Part shown: piece by piece, positions 32,883 through 45,500 of the stretch | How the letters are laid out: every line of letters starts with the position of its first letter | Position numbering within the stretch: position 1 is the first letter of the stretch | NCBI GenBank assembly: GCA_932294295.1 | Contig: OW028582.1 | Coordinates: 310,001-374,000 of the forward strand | Length of the DNA stretch: 64,000 nt | Direction of reading: 5' to 3' | DNA from: Alitta virens | Taxonomy: Eukaryota > Annelida > Polychaeta > Phyllodocida > Nereididae | Position numbers and translations under genes: made by a program | Notes under the pieces: model-generated | The model's database searches: none | What the model was told of the DNA's origin: nothing | The model's input: the letters and a program-made list of their open reading frames with translations, nothing else

Positions 32883-35800
32883 ATGGAGGGCCTGGTGAGC
32901 TGCTTGCTGCTGTGTGGTGTTTTTTGGACAAGTTTTGCTCAGGAGGATCCCCTGGTGTCCACCGTCTATGGAGATCTCAGGGGTCAAGCAAGAGTAACAT
33001 CGGGTAAGCTGGGTTTTGTGTGCTATGTGTTACAGATTGAAATTTGTTCTACCTTAATTTGGTAATTTAATGATTTCAGTCGGTGCTGCCTTTGACGAAT
33101 TCATCGGCATTCCATATGCCAGACCTCCTGTAGATGAACTGCGATGGCAGAAGCCGGTCGCTCCTGAGGCCTGGGATGGAGTCAGGGATGCTAGGCAGTT
33201 TGGAAAGAAGTGCACTCAGTTGACAGACATGACCACTTCCGAAGATTGCTTGTATCTAAATGTCTACGTGCCCGGATCTGTCAACGAACTGATGTAAAGG
33301 ACTTTCTTTTCTCGGTGGTGGGTAGCCTGGTTTCACATGCAAGTGATTACAAGTATATTTTAGCCCTCACAACACCCGTACTCAGATGATCCAGATTTGC
33401 ATAATGAGAAGGATATACTCATTTGCAATAAAAATCTGCAACGTTAACTGAACATTTTCTTCATTGTCCTATTTTGATATTTTAACTGTCCTTTGGCATT
33501 TTTCAAGACCAAGGAATACAATAAAATTGGAATATACATTTTCCAATAATTGTATTTATTTTTTAGACCATAATGATTATGGTTGCATTCGATTCTTGAC
33601 GGATACATTTCTATGCTAAACTTTTTAATCTACTTATATCATTTCCTGCTCATTAAACTGTACTATTGTAGCCAAAAAATTGCTACGCATTTTTGTGATG
33701 ACATACATTGATTCAATGCAGATCAAGAGATGAGAAGCTGCCAGTCCTGTTCTATATTCATGGTGGAGCATTCATCTATGGCAGTGCAAGTAATTATGAT
33801 GGTGGACTTCTATCTACAAAGGGACAAGTCATCCTTGTAACAACAAATTACAGAGTAAGCAGCTTAGGATTCTTGTCGACTCAAAGTGGAGCCGCTCCTG
33901 GTAATTATGGCTTGTGGGACCAGATTGAAGCGTTGAAATGGATGCAAGAGAATATCGCTGCCTTTGGGGGAGATGTTTCGCGAGTAACTGTCATGGGTCA
34001 GTCAGCTGGGTCAGTCAGTGTCAGTCATCTGTCTCTGTCCCCTGCTGCCAAAGGTCTTTTCCAAAGGATTATTTTAGTCAGTGGAAGTGCTGCTTCCTAC
34101 TTTGCAGCTACAAGTCACCAGAGACTAACCACGAACAGACTGGCGAGTCATTTCGATTGTCCGACCGATTCGGATGAAGAAGCAGTGGAATGTCTTCGAG
34201 GAGAATCCGCTTATTCTCTTAATATCCTTGGCCTCGTATATCCACCACTGAATGACCAATATGTGTGCACCCAGATACCGGTGGTCGATGGTGAGCTGGT
34301 CTCTGCCAAACCATTAGACGCCATGACTGCTGGGTTGAATGCAGAGTTCGATCTCATGGCAGGAATCGCTCACCACGATGGAGCAACCTTTTCTCTGCCA
34401 TTTACAGTCAGTGTGGAAGCTGTGGACTTTTATTTAGACTTCTTGTTCAGTGCATATCAAAATAAAGAGGAAATGTTAAGCCTTGTTCTGGAGAGATACC
34501 CAGAAGTACTGAGTGAAGATACAGACACACGACAGAGGGCCTTGACGAAGGTTGCCACTGACTTTGTTTTTGGAGCCAGAGCCCTGACAGAGAGTCAGCT
34601 ACATTATCAGTATGTTCTATTGTTCTAAAAATTTGTCACATTCATCACATTCATCTTTTCTCATACCATCTTTTTGTAATTACACCATCTTCATTATCAT
34701 TCATTTGCAGAACTTCATCCAGGCACACTTACCTTTATGAATTTCGACATCAGTTCAGCAGTACCAACCCAGCATGGCTGGAGGGAGTCCATGGTGAAGA
34801 CTTAGCTTTCATTTTTGGTCGAGATTACTTGGAAGGGGATGATCTTCAACTCAGCAATCACATCATGTCTTATTACAGCAACTTTGTCTACACTGGGTAG
34901 GTTATGTTATTAATGGTAATTCTGGTTTGAAGTTGTTGGAATTCGCTGTGCCACAGTAGCCCTAACCCTAACCCCACCATAAGACCTTTATATACACTTA
35001 CTAATATTTTGAATTTCTTTAGTTTTCTGCGGATTGCCTAGAATACTTAAAAGCTGCATTGTCAGTCGGTTTTTGTACCACTTAAAAATCTATCCCAATA
35101 AAATAAAATGCTTCTAAATGATGAATTAAACAACTAAATTGTCTAGATTGAAATAAATTATGAAATATCACAGAAATCAACTCGATCGGCTTTGTTTAAA
35201 TTTTAGCTAATTATGCATAGGAACATACTGGAGAGCGTCGCCGATTCGCGACTTCAGAGTCAATTTATAAAAAAATTAGATTGCAGTTTTTTTTTTGGAA
35301 GACAGTGCACCTTTACAGTATTCCCCTTAAAATTCTCACTTGTCAGCAGGGTTTTCCAAAAAAAAAAGAAAAAAGAAATCCCATTAAGTAATATATGACA
35401 TACAAAGAAAATTTTGTAAATATTTCCAAATAAACTCGAAGCTTAAGCCCCCCTCTCACATAGCCGGTTTTGCCGTAGTATGACGTAACAGTTATGCAAC
35501 AGCTTTTTTCGCCGGGTTGGCGACGCATTCTGGCGGCAAAAAGGGTTCTACGGGTGACTGGGCGGGTTTTACGGGTGACTCGGTGGGTTATACGGGTGAC
35601 TCGGCGGGTGACTCGGCGGGTTCTACGGGTCACCCGGCGGGTTCTACGGGTCACTCGGCGGGTTCCACGGGTCACTCGGAGGGTTCTACGGGTCATTAGA
35701 AGTAAGCCGACGGGTAGTAGGAGTAACTCGACGGCTTCCAGGAGTAATCCGCCGAGTTGTAGGAGTAACTCGCCGACTGCTACCAGCGTCAGCATCAGCG

Positions 35801-38800
35801 TAGGGGTTGTATATATTCTCGTCAAATAAGCACTGTATTGTAGTATAGTTCATACTGATTCCATACGTGTTTTCGGATCGAAAATAGACCAAATATTAAG
35901 CGAGATATTCGATATTATATAATAAGCATATAAATCTATCTGTCTCTCTAAACTATCTATCTACATATCTACATATCTACATATCTACATATCTACATAT
36001 CTACATATCTATCTACATATCTATCTATCTACATATCTAACTTTCTAACTATCTAACTATCTAACTATCTACATTAAAGAACAGCGATTAATGTTTTTTA
36101 CAAGAATATTCTTGTTTTTGCCAAGTATACTCCATTAATTTTCCTCACCTTATCTATTATATACATTTTGTTTCACAAAAATCGGACTGTATACAATTCA
36201 TTATGACCGTTATACTAAATGACAATTGACACTCAGATATGTGTGATGTTCAAAGTGGCTTCTTTTTAATTGTGAATTGAATAGGACATGACATTAAGCC
36301 TGTAACCCAGGTTAATTGCAATTGACTAATGACAATTAACCTTAGTGAAGGACTTCTTTACATTTGGCTAAGTGAATTGAATTACTTATGTTATGATAGC
36401 TCATGTCTTACAATGTTATCATCGTTTTATTTTCATTTTCTATTGATTGTTTTATATACTTTAAAAGGCTGCTGCTCCCCTAATATTAGTCCGATTTTCG
36501 TCAAATAAAGACTGAATTGTAGTATAGTTCATACGAATACCATACGTATTTTTGGATCGAAAATAGACCAAATATTAAGTTAGATATTTGTATGAGAAGG
36601 CAGCTAGGTTGGCGGAGGCAAACAGTGGTGCTCCCGCAAACGTCCGCGCCTGGACTGTATCAATACAGTTTATAGATGTTAAGAATGTTGCAAATGAACT
36701 AATTAGAAAAAAACCGCATTGTTCTATCATGTATAAAAGCCAAGTAATTGCAAGTTGAAGTTTTGCACTGTCAAACATCTTCAGGCGATTTAAAGATCAA
36801 CGTCTTTAAGTTAAAGAAAGTCAGGTGAGAAGGCCAAGCCAAAATTAGAGCTGTTTCTTAAATTAAGGCAGGGAGGGTTGTATATATTTTAAAAGGCTGT
36901 TGCTCCCCTAATATTAGTCCGATTTTCGTCAAATAAAGAGTGAATTGTTCAGGGAAATGTGTAAAATTTATATAATAGTTAAGGGGGAAAATTAATGGAG
37001 TATACTAGGCACAAACAAGAATATTCTTGTTAATAAAGTTAGTAATACCTCATAGAGTATAGATTAACAGCGTCTCAGTGGAGCGTGACACATTATTGTG
37101 CGGGACGACAGAATCATTCAACCGTTAAAAATAGGTCAACCCTGCGTCAGCGTCTTATGACCACAGCAGCAGCATCTTTGATTTCTTCAGATCTCAAAAC
37201 AGAGTTTCTTCAATTATTACCGTTTGTACGTCCTGGATTATAGCCATATGTGTCACATATTTGCATTATTATTTGTATCAACAGTTGCTTCAATTTGCGG
37301 TAAAAATACAACGTATGTAGATATGTAGATAGACAGATAGTTATAAGATCTTCACCTAATAATACGTTACTATCAATAATTCATTGAATCATAATCAATA
37401 AAAAATCTCCCTCTTTAATATGCATAATAAACAAGAATCAGTTGCAATTCAGAATTTCAATTAAAGCTTGTTATCAATGATGAAAAAGCATGATTTACCC
37501 CATTCTTTGTAACATTCAAAATGCTAATAGCAATTGACATAACGGTCACGGCAGATTGCTATTACATATATAGGTTAATTGACTTTTACAAAACCCAAGG
37601 AAAAGTCCTTCCCATTGGCCAGTTGGCAGAATGAGTAGAAATGAATTGCAATAAAGCTCATCCAAACATTGTATATATGATGGTCAAAACTATTTGATTG
37701 TGTACACTTTAAAAATGCCAAAAGAGAAAAGCATCAGTCCAGCACCCTTTGTACATCTTGCATCATGGCAGTATATAATAGATAAGGTAAGGAAAATTAA
37801 TAAGTTATACTGGGCAAAAATGTAGATATTTAGTTTAGAGAGACAGATAGATTTATTTGCTTATTATATAATACAGTATATCTCGCTTAATATATGGTCT
37901 ATTTTCGATCCGAAAACATGTATGGATTCAGTATGAACTATACTACAATTCAGTATTTATTTGACGAAAATCAGACTAATATTAAGGGAGCAGCAGCTTT
38001 TTTAACTAGTGCTCAGCTTTCTGCATTAATACAGTCCGGGCGCGGACGCTTCAGGGAGCACCAGTGTTTGCCGCCTCCCTGCCTTCTCAGTCGAATATCT
38101 CGCTTAATATTTGGTCTATTTACGATCCGAAAACATGTATGGAATCAGTATGAACTATACTATAATTCATTCTTATTTGACGAAACTCGGACTATCATTA
38201 GGGGAGCAGCAGCCTTTTAAAGTATATACAACCCTTCTCCCTGCCTACGCTGACGCTGGTAGCAGTCGGCAAGTTGCTCCTACAACTCGATGGGTTACTC
38301 CTGGAAGCCGTCGAGTTACTCCTACTACTCGTCGAGTTACTCCTACTAGCCCTGAACAAGCCGTCGTGTTCACTACGCCTAAAATTAGCGACGGAAAACC
38401 CGTCCAAGTCGTCGAGTGACTTGACGGCCTCCAGGGGTGACTCGACGACTTCGAGGGGTAATCCGCCGAGTTGTAGGAGTAACTGTTTACTTTTGGACAC
38501 CCGCGATTTTGCCACGGGAATTCAATGCACGCATTGAAATTCCGGCTACCGGCGCCGGGTATCCCAGCTTGGCCACGAGTCCCAGGACTGACTCGACAGG
38601 TATCGCCGGGTATCCACGGGTTGCCTTCGGGTAGCTGTCAGGTTGGAGCCGAGAATCGCGTTGCGTAACCGTTACGTCATACTACGGCTTCACTACGGCA
38701 AAACCGGGTATGTGAGAGGGGGGCTTTAGTAAACATCATACCTCATACAGAAAAATGTTTAGCTGACTTGCCATGAGTGAGTTGAATTTAAATAGAACTA

Positions 38801-40071
38801 AATAGTGTATATTAATATTTCAGTGTGTGATATCAATTCTTACATACAAAGGAAAATTCTACTTTTTTTTTTGTTTCATTTTTTGAAATAAATGCCTTTT
38901 TTATATTGTTCCGCATGACAGACCACAATTACTGGAACAAATTTCATCGCATAAATTGATCACTAATATCTTCCTATTCTTTCCAGCAATCCAAACGAAG
39001 GTCCTCACTCTGTCCCTGTCGAGTGGCCTCGATTTGATCCCAACACCAACGTTCGCCTGGTGGAGACTCCGGAACCTTTCGTTGAGAATGTTCCAGAAGA
39101 TCTTCAGGAGGATTTGGCATTCTGGAATCATGTATATGACATTATGATTCCAAGAGTTGATAACAGTAAGTTGCCTTGGGTACATTTTGTTAAACCAATT
39201 CATAGTAACCAATATGAGTATGGAGGCCCTTTATTATAAGATTAGTTCTATACTTATAACTTTCCAAATTGTATATTATTATTCCTAATAGGTCATACAG
39301 GTTGGGTCATATATTTTGTATTGTACAATGAAAGTGACACCATGATTGAAACGACTTACTACTTACTTAGGTTATATTCAATGTGGATGAGCTGGTGTAT
39401 GCACATTATTGGGCTGTCTCGTAGACACCAAACTAAATTTGGACAATTGTCCACAATCATGTGAACAACAGCCTACTCCAAAATTAAAACTACTGTCATG
39501 TATATACATGCACAAGTTAAAGCTATAGACCTACTGCTTCTTGTGAGATAGCGTCTATCAACACACAAGGATCGTGAGGTGTTCAAACCAATAACACGAC
39601 AATGCCTTAAGGGGTTATGTAGTAAATGGTCTTAAGCCCTGGCCAGCATGTCCATGAGGAACAATGACTACAGATCAGCTGAACTACAGCACTGCTTACA
39701 TGGCCAAATGTGCCACGTGCATTTTCCATGAGAAGGAAAAACGTATGGAAAACGCATAGTTTTTAACTAATTATAATAAGGCAAAAACCATGCGTTTTCC
39801 ATGCGTTTAGATAAACGCATGGAAAACGCACGTGGCACAATTGGCCCTGTAGATCTAAAAATATCTATATCTAAAGTTATTGCTTGTCTTTTCAGATGCA
39901 GATGAGGTGCACTTTAGTCCTAAAATGCTTGGTAAGTTATCAACACTACTGACATTGTATCATTTCATACATGAGCAAAATTTATTAAAATATCCCAACA
40001 CCTTATTTGCAGGTATTTGGAACACTCTCGTCAAAGAAATACAGACATCCTCAAGAACTGCAGAGGAGTAA
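32883..40071 (+). CDS. Secreted type-B carboxylesterase / cholinesterase-like enzyme
   Basis: A serine hydrolase of the carboxylesterase-B family, 560 aa, from seven exons: 32883-33003, 33080-33293, 33722-34609, 34711-34896, 38987-39165, 39896-39931 and 40013-40071. All borders are GT..AG and phases match throughout. Residues 1-20 are a signal peptide (hydrophobic LLLCGVFW, cleavage before EDP), so the enzyme enters the secretory pathway. EDCLYLNVYVP (95-105) and FGGDVSRVTVMGQSAG (193-208) are the two family signatures. HGGA (125-128) forms the oxyanion hole. The triad is Ser206, Asp331 (HHDG, where cholinesterases have Glu) and His435 (GVHGED). Cys85-Cys97 is the conserved disulfide with a short loop. 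The C-terminus has no ER-retention signal or cholinesterase tail. Intron 4 (4.09 kb) holds a DNA transposon and intron 5 a MITE. Substrate is unknown; juvenile-hormone, carboxylester or choline-ester hydrolysis are all possible. Confidence 0.92.
35545..35800 (+). repeat. GC-rich minisatellite in the left arm
   Basis: About seven 21-bp units of GGGTTCTACGGGTCACTCGGC type (35545-35697) are followed by GTAGGAGTAACTCG(A/C)CG units up to 35800. The counterpart in inverted orientation is at 38250-38480. The base composition contrasts strongly with the AT-rich intron. Confidence 0.88.
35938..36075. repeat. CTACATAT / CTAT microsatellite
   Basis: ATCTACAT repeated about seven times, grading into CTAACTAT repeats. 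It lies inside the Harbinger-like element. Confidence 0.85.
36462..36590 (+). repeat. Internal module of the Harbinger-like element
   Basis: A segment of roughly 120 bp (AAAAGGCTGCTGCTCCCC, then TAGTCCGATTTTCGTCAAATA, TAGTATAGTTCATAC and ATCGAAAATAGACCAAATATTAAG) also occurs at 35810-35905 and 36880-36955 on the + strand, and at 37880-37995 and 38095-38222 on the - strand. Confidence 0.8.
38250..38480 (-). repeat. GC-rich minisatellite in the right arm
   Basis: Inverted counterpart of the left-arm array: on the minus strand it reads AGTAACTCG(A/G)CG and GTAGGAGTAACTCG units, then AGCGTCAGC as in the left arm. A block of AAAATTAGCGACGG-containing sequence interrupts it at about 38350-38400. 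Confidence 0.8.
39697..39851. mobile_element. Palindromic MITE, copy 2, in esterase intron 5
   Basis: Starts TACATGGCCAAATGTGCC and ends GGCACAATTGGCCCTGTA, folding back along the arms through ACGCATGGAAAACGCA. It ends about 45 bp before the acceptor of exon 6, so any hairpin in the pre-mRNA would lie near the branch region. Confidence 0.9.
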
Positions 40072-40502
40072 TATTTGAAAATCTTAATAATCACCGCCTA
40101 TCACATTTTTATCTTATTTGCCTGAAACGTTTTGATGGTGAATATGACTGCTCAACTTTCTACGTCTATTTAAATTTGGTGCATGATGGAAATTTTTATT
40201 TTTTTTGTTCATAATCTATATCTAGCTGCACACTTCCTGGTTTGAATTTAACTCTTTGTTACACATTTCAACAGGTGTAAATATTCACCACAAGTCACAT
40301 AAATGTTTTCATAATCATTGTCTCACATTCAGTTATCTTCTGGACAGTACACGCACAAGGTGTTTTTAAACTTTTTCGTCGAATTGAATGACAAAAAAAT
40401 CCTTCCAAAAAAGTATCTAAGCCAGTATTTTGTGTTAAGTGAAGGGTCTTAAAAGCAACAGTTGTATCCAAGACAACTGGACCTTGTATATGCTACACTT
40501 AA

Positions 40503-40508
40503 AATAAA
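40503..40508 (+). terminator. Candidate poly(A) signal of the esterase gene
   Basis: AATAAA about 430 bases after the stop codon. A second one at 41092 is less likely. Confidence 0.5.
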
Positions 40509-40605
40509 ATATATCATATTTCTTGTTTTGTTTTTAATTTGACTGACATCTACACAGCATTGTTGATGTGTTGATGTTTTGTTAACTTTACCTAAAGAGC
40601 AAGGG

Positions 40606-40664
40606 TTAGGTTTAGGGTTGGGGTTAGGGTTAGCACTAATGCACTCACCCTAACCCTAACCCTA
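40606..40664. repeat. Inverted interstitial telomere-like repeats
   Basis: A run of diverged and perfect TTAGGG units (GGTTAGGTTTAGGGTTGGGGTTAGGGTTAG pattern) is followed after about 15 bases by CCCTAACCCTAACCCT, a head-to-head arrangement. It lies directly downstream of the esterase gene. A shorter CCCTAACCCTAACCCC lies in intron 4 at about 34964. Confidence 0.8.
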
Positions 40665-41474
40665 TATACATAAAGATGTAAATGTATATCTTACTTGCAT
40701 GAATATTCTTATATATACGCACTGTTTAGGACATTTCTTATACATCCTTTGGTATCACATATTGATAATATTAGAAGAAAAAAAAAAGTTGAATAGTAAA
40801 TACACCTCTTGGTGTACATATTTTATTTTATGCACCCTTTGGTGTTAGTGTCAAAAGTGTAATGATTTAGGAAGTTATCATCGCAACTTACTCTGTGCAT
40901 TAGCGCATGCTTATGTCCTTCTGTCTCCTGTGTAATATGAGAATGATTTGGAAGGGGATATCCTGAAACTGGGGGCACTTCTTTAGCGATATTTCATTAT
41001 CTTTGAAGTGTTCCACATATTGCATACTTTCATTAAGATATAATATATATATATATTAATCGTTGTGTATATGCATATATGAAATAAACTGTTCTGAGTC
41101 TGAGTCTAACCCTAAGCTGATGTTGTATCTGCAGTCATCACTTTTAAATGAGAGACATAAACATATATCACTTTTTTAATAGTATGATATAAAGAACTAA
41201 GTGGTTTACAATTAGCTTAAGAAAATGGTTAGAAAGATTTTGTAACTGAAAAACAGAGATGTAGTAACTGCATGTTTCTCTTACATTTAAAATTTCATAG
41301 GTTTAAAAACTAGTAATATTGGAGAGTACACGTATACATATTAGTATTGCTCTGAAATATTCCCAAATGAGCTATATTTTATCACTAGTATTTCGACAAT
41401 ACTTTTGAACTACTACATCTGAGTCAGTATTCCTTATTCTATTACTATGGCGCCTATTTTGATAGCTAGCTTAC

Positions 41475-42530
41475 TAACTTGAGGAAGTTGACTAGTTCAA
41501 ATACTTGGGACATATGTTGACTAATAAGCGCAACTTGCACAGTGAAATGACCGATTACCTTGTGACTCAGGCCTAAAAAGCAATATTTGCGCTACAAGGT
41601 GACACAAAGCAGTCATTAGGATGTATAACTTCCAAACTATCTTTAAAAATGTTTGACACCTATATACTGCCAATCTTAGAATACAATAGTGAAATGTGGG
41701 CTGGCGAGAAACCCATAAATGATTTAGAAAAGCTACAATTGGGATATCTTAAGAATATGATAGGGGTAAGAAAACAAACATCAACTCTGGCTGTATATAG
41801 TGAGACAGGTAGATTCCCACTACATGTTAGACAAGTAAGAATGATAAATTATTGGACAAAACTGGAGAAATTGCCAGATGATAAATTACTGAAGAGATGC
41901 CTTAATATTCAAAATGATCATCATACACATAGTAGAAGTAGCTGGTTTGGCAGAGTGACCAACCTATTAAATACGTGTGGTATAGTCTCCAATGAAAATA
42001 GTCACAACAATCTTCACAATATCTGCAGAACCGTTAAACTCACTCTTTACCAAAACCAGCAAGAACAAAAATTTGCAGAAATTAACAATACGACACAGCA
42101 ACCTAAGCTAAGAACTTACAAACACATTAAAACTGACTATAGATTAGAACCTTATCTACTTCTTAACATGAATAGGAAAATATGCAGTAAGATAGCTAGA
42201 TTTAGAATCAGTTCACATAACCTCCGTATAGAAACAGGAAGATAAATAACCTGTTTAAAATGTAATCTGAATGAAGTTGAAAATGAAATACACTGTCTTG
42301 TGACCTGTCCAAGCTATTCTTTATTTCGAGAAAATCTAAATACGATAGCAAGGAAATATATTGGTTACTATAATACACTAAACAACATCCTATTTCATGT
42401 CAGAAGGCAAGGTGCGTTTCCAGGGATATTTAGTTAATGATTTGCAATTGAATTATTAATGAATTTACCACGTTTATAATATTGTACTGTTTGTTGGTTT
42501 GAATAAAAAAATAAAATAAAAACAAAAAAC
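41475..42530 (+). mobile_element. 5'-truncated LINE, RT C-terminal half (copy 2)
   Basis: Same family as the copy at 20079-21285 but on the + strand. The open part (41649-42245) encodes YILPILEYNSEMW, LGYLKNM.GVRKQTSTLAVYSETGR, RMINYWTKLEKLPDDKLLKRC and RFRISSHN..IETGR. After a stop at 42243 it continues with CLKCN...EIHCLVTCP, a CCHC-like knuckle typical of LINE C-termini. A stop also lies at about 41575. The 3' end is GAATAAAAAAATAAAATAAA at about 42505-42530. Confidence 0.85.
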
Positions 42531-45500
42531 ACTAAACAACAGGAAAATTTATTTTACAAGCTGATGTTTAAACAATGCATTCATCCGTCTTCAAAAATTG
42601 CGCAGTCATATGTATCCTGAAATTTAAAACTGCCTAAATGAACCACAATGATGAAAACTCTTTGTGATTTTGTTTTCTAAAAGTGAAGTCAGATAATCTC
42701 TGTAAATATATATATATATATATATATACTTCCTATTAATATATAGTGAGCTCTATTTTGAAGTAAAATCATTCTTTAAATAATTATAACGTACACATTA
42801 TATAAGGAATGTATTTTGTTGAACATGTAAATATCTATTATATCTGTAAAATATAACTGTGTGTTATGATACAAGCTGTATGTATAAAAGATTCTGATTT
42901 GATTTTATAAGGAGTCGATAAACAGCTTATCTAATGTTAACTTCTATGTAAATACTTAAATTTGGTGGCGGGAACCATCTGTAACTATAGTCTTTGTTGT
43001 ATTCCCTATTTTTGATTATTTTCTGTTTGCTTTTATTTGTTTTTATCTTTTGTACTTGTGACATCTATGTCTTGTCTGACATCGCCCTTCAATAAAATTA
43101 TATATATATACTAATGAAAGGCATGCTTGTCAAACCTTTTATTAACATGGAATGAGCCATTATTATTGTGGACGGTGAAGTTATATTTCCATAATAAGGT
43201 CTGAAATAAATCAGGGATATAACTTTGAAAATGTGTACATAAAGATGTAGTAACTGCAGGTCCTACGCCAGCTCATCCCCCCCCCCCCCCTACCCTGATG
43301 CCAATGGAGCAAGCATCTAAGATAAATGGTCCAGTGTTGCATCACTGCAAATTTCTAACCTAATTTTGCATCGACAATCAACAATTTGTATGTGTTCAGA
43401 GCTCTAGTGAAAAAGGAAGCCTAGTGCATTAGTTCTACCTTTTCCCACTAGGTGGCTGCATGTTGACTTTTAAAAACTTGTGCAAACAAACTCCAAAGGA
43501 CTTTTCCATTTTGGGCGATGCGGGTTAAATAAATCTGGGACTTTTATATGATTTTGTTCTCTTTGAAATCCAGAAATTCATATCATATAATGCTTTTACA
43601 ACACTCATTCCCTTCTATGTAATAAAGCAAATCATATGTTATTTTCTACGTAAATATGTGCCATGCTCATATCATGTGAATATTTAAATGCCATTCATAT
43701 AATTTCAGTCGCAATGATAACACAATCTAAGAATATACTATAGTTTCTAACAGGAAAAAATAAATGTTTGCTGAATTTTGATAAAATCACCCGAAGAATT
43801 TGATGTATACTTTAAACACATGTCTAAATTAGACCCATAAATTGGACCATGGAATTTAACATAGCATTTTTGTCTTTTCGTCTATTTGAGCTTTAATATA
43901 TGTCAGTGCAATTTATTCAAAATAAATGTTTAAATAATAATACAATTCAGTTCACCTGCTGCGTATAGTGACTTTTCACCGGAGTGTGTCATTTAGCAAC
44001 TGTTTACAAAGTACTGGTTTACAGCCAATTATGTATCCACAATATGAATAACCTTTAGTATTGTGGAAGTAATATTATCATAGTACTTGTTCAAAAATAT
44101 AAAAAAACACAACAGTGTTAAATGGAGCATCTATTGGATGGGCATAGTTACAAGAGAAGTGCTATTTTGTTTTTTGATTGATAATTCGTTGGGCAGCAAT
44201 ATTGTGCAAGATTAAAATATATATTCAATAAATGAATATTCACAAAATAAATCCAAAGTCATTAATACATTTTGACATTTCTTAAAATCGTGCACAGTCC
44301 AATGCAGATCTTCACCCCTTTAGCAGTGGATGGCTTCACCTTAAGTACACATTTTCTTGGTCCAGGTGCCCCTGAGGCTAGAACACTGTCTCATGTTACT
44401 GACCTCAGCAGCTAAGAGGCAACATCTTTTGGGTTGAAGGGATTGCTTCACTATACTAAGTCTGGCAGAAGTCATTCTGCAATGAATGCATATTTAATCT
44501 TATGATGATTATGAAATAACACAATTATTATGCTGCCAAAGGAAGTAATAGTTTGGATGACTGCCATTAGAAAATAATTGTAGCCTCTAAAATAGTCAAT
44601 TATATGTTAAAGAAAATATGGTTTTGTCTAAAATGAACATTGAAACATAGCTACTTTGCATTCCAAAGTGGAGGGTGGGCTTCAAGTTGACCACTGCAAC
44701 ATTTGACCAATCTCTGGTCTTGCTTTTCATTAAGGTTTAATCATACGATCTTCTTCATTTCCAAAGTAAAAATAAAGTTTCACATCTCGAGTGTCATTTA
44801 CAACTTCATATAAGTGTTTTGAACATTGAAAACCTGTTGATTTTGGGCTGCCACATACTTCCATTCGATTAAGCTTACCTAGGAAGTTTGATATAATTAA
44901 TATATTATACGGGCACTAAGCATACAAAAGTATATGAAGAGGGCATAGTTAAACCATGAAAATGAATTATGATAAAATAAGGGTCAAAAGGAAGTTTTGA
45001 AGAAATAAAATAATTGGCGGATACATTAATCTAATGACTTCTGAAATATTACTTGCAGAGGAAACAGTAGTTCATATTGACAAGATTTTAAAACCCTCCA
45101 CTGACTTAGTCTGGACAACTGCACTTGCCTGGATCAATTCTTTCAAAGGCATGAACTGCATCCTTTTCAGACCGGACAACTTTATAAAACATTGCACCTA
45201 AGTTATTTAATCAGTCAAGCATGAAACTTAATGGCTGCTTAATGAAGTATTTATAATGTACTGTTATTTGTATATGAGGAAAGCATTTATTGAGGTACTG
45301 CCCCAAATGCATTGTCATGGAAACTATCATGGCCTATAAATATACATAATTATGGAGGCACTGCAGTTTATGCCATGGTGCTGATTGGAGATACGTTTAC
45401 AACATAATTACGTATAGCCCCATGCAAAATCTGGAGTCGGATACCAGATTATATGGCATGAAACAAGATTAGAAAATGACATTGCATAATATTTGCAATG

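Larger units (their letters stand above)
35446..38725. mobile_element. Non-autonomous Harbinger-like DNA transposon in esterase intron 4
   Basis: The left end AGCCCCCCTCTCACATAGCC is matched by the right end, whose minus strand reads AGCCCCCCTCTCACATACCC. Both arms continue with CGGTTTTGCCGTAGT and GTAGTATGACGTAAC. The direct repeat TTA flanks the element (35443-35445 and 38726-38728), the 3-bp TWA duplication of PIF/Harbinger elements. The arms are long, about 450-630 bp: terminal repeat, GC-rich minisatellite, then a module starting GGGTTGTATATA. No transposase frame exists. Frames of about 100-160 codons crossing the arms are translations of the minisatellites. The insertion sits inside an intron and leaves the esterase frame intact. 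Confidence 0.88.

Noticed and set aside
33938..34177. 79-codon frame inside esterase exon 3
   Set aside because: Alternative-frame shadow of the esterase coding sequence.
35343..35829. Open frames of 60-160 codons on both strands rich in G-D-S-A-G or R-R-V-T repeats
   Set aside because: They are translations of the 21-bp minisatellite in the arm of the DNA transposon; all frames stay open because the unit length is a multiple of three.
37894..38537. Several overlapping frames of about 100 codons
   Set aside because: They are generated by the inverted modules and the right-arm minisatellite, with parallel frames on both strands and no conserved motif.
40606..40664. Chromosome end
   Set aside because: The telomere-like repeats are short, face each other and are embedded in ordinary sequence with genes on both sides.
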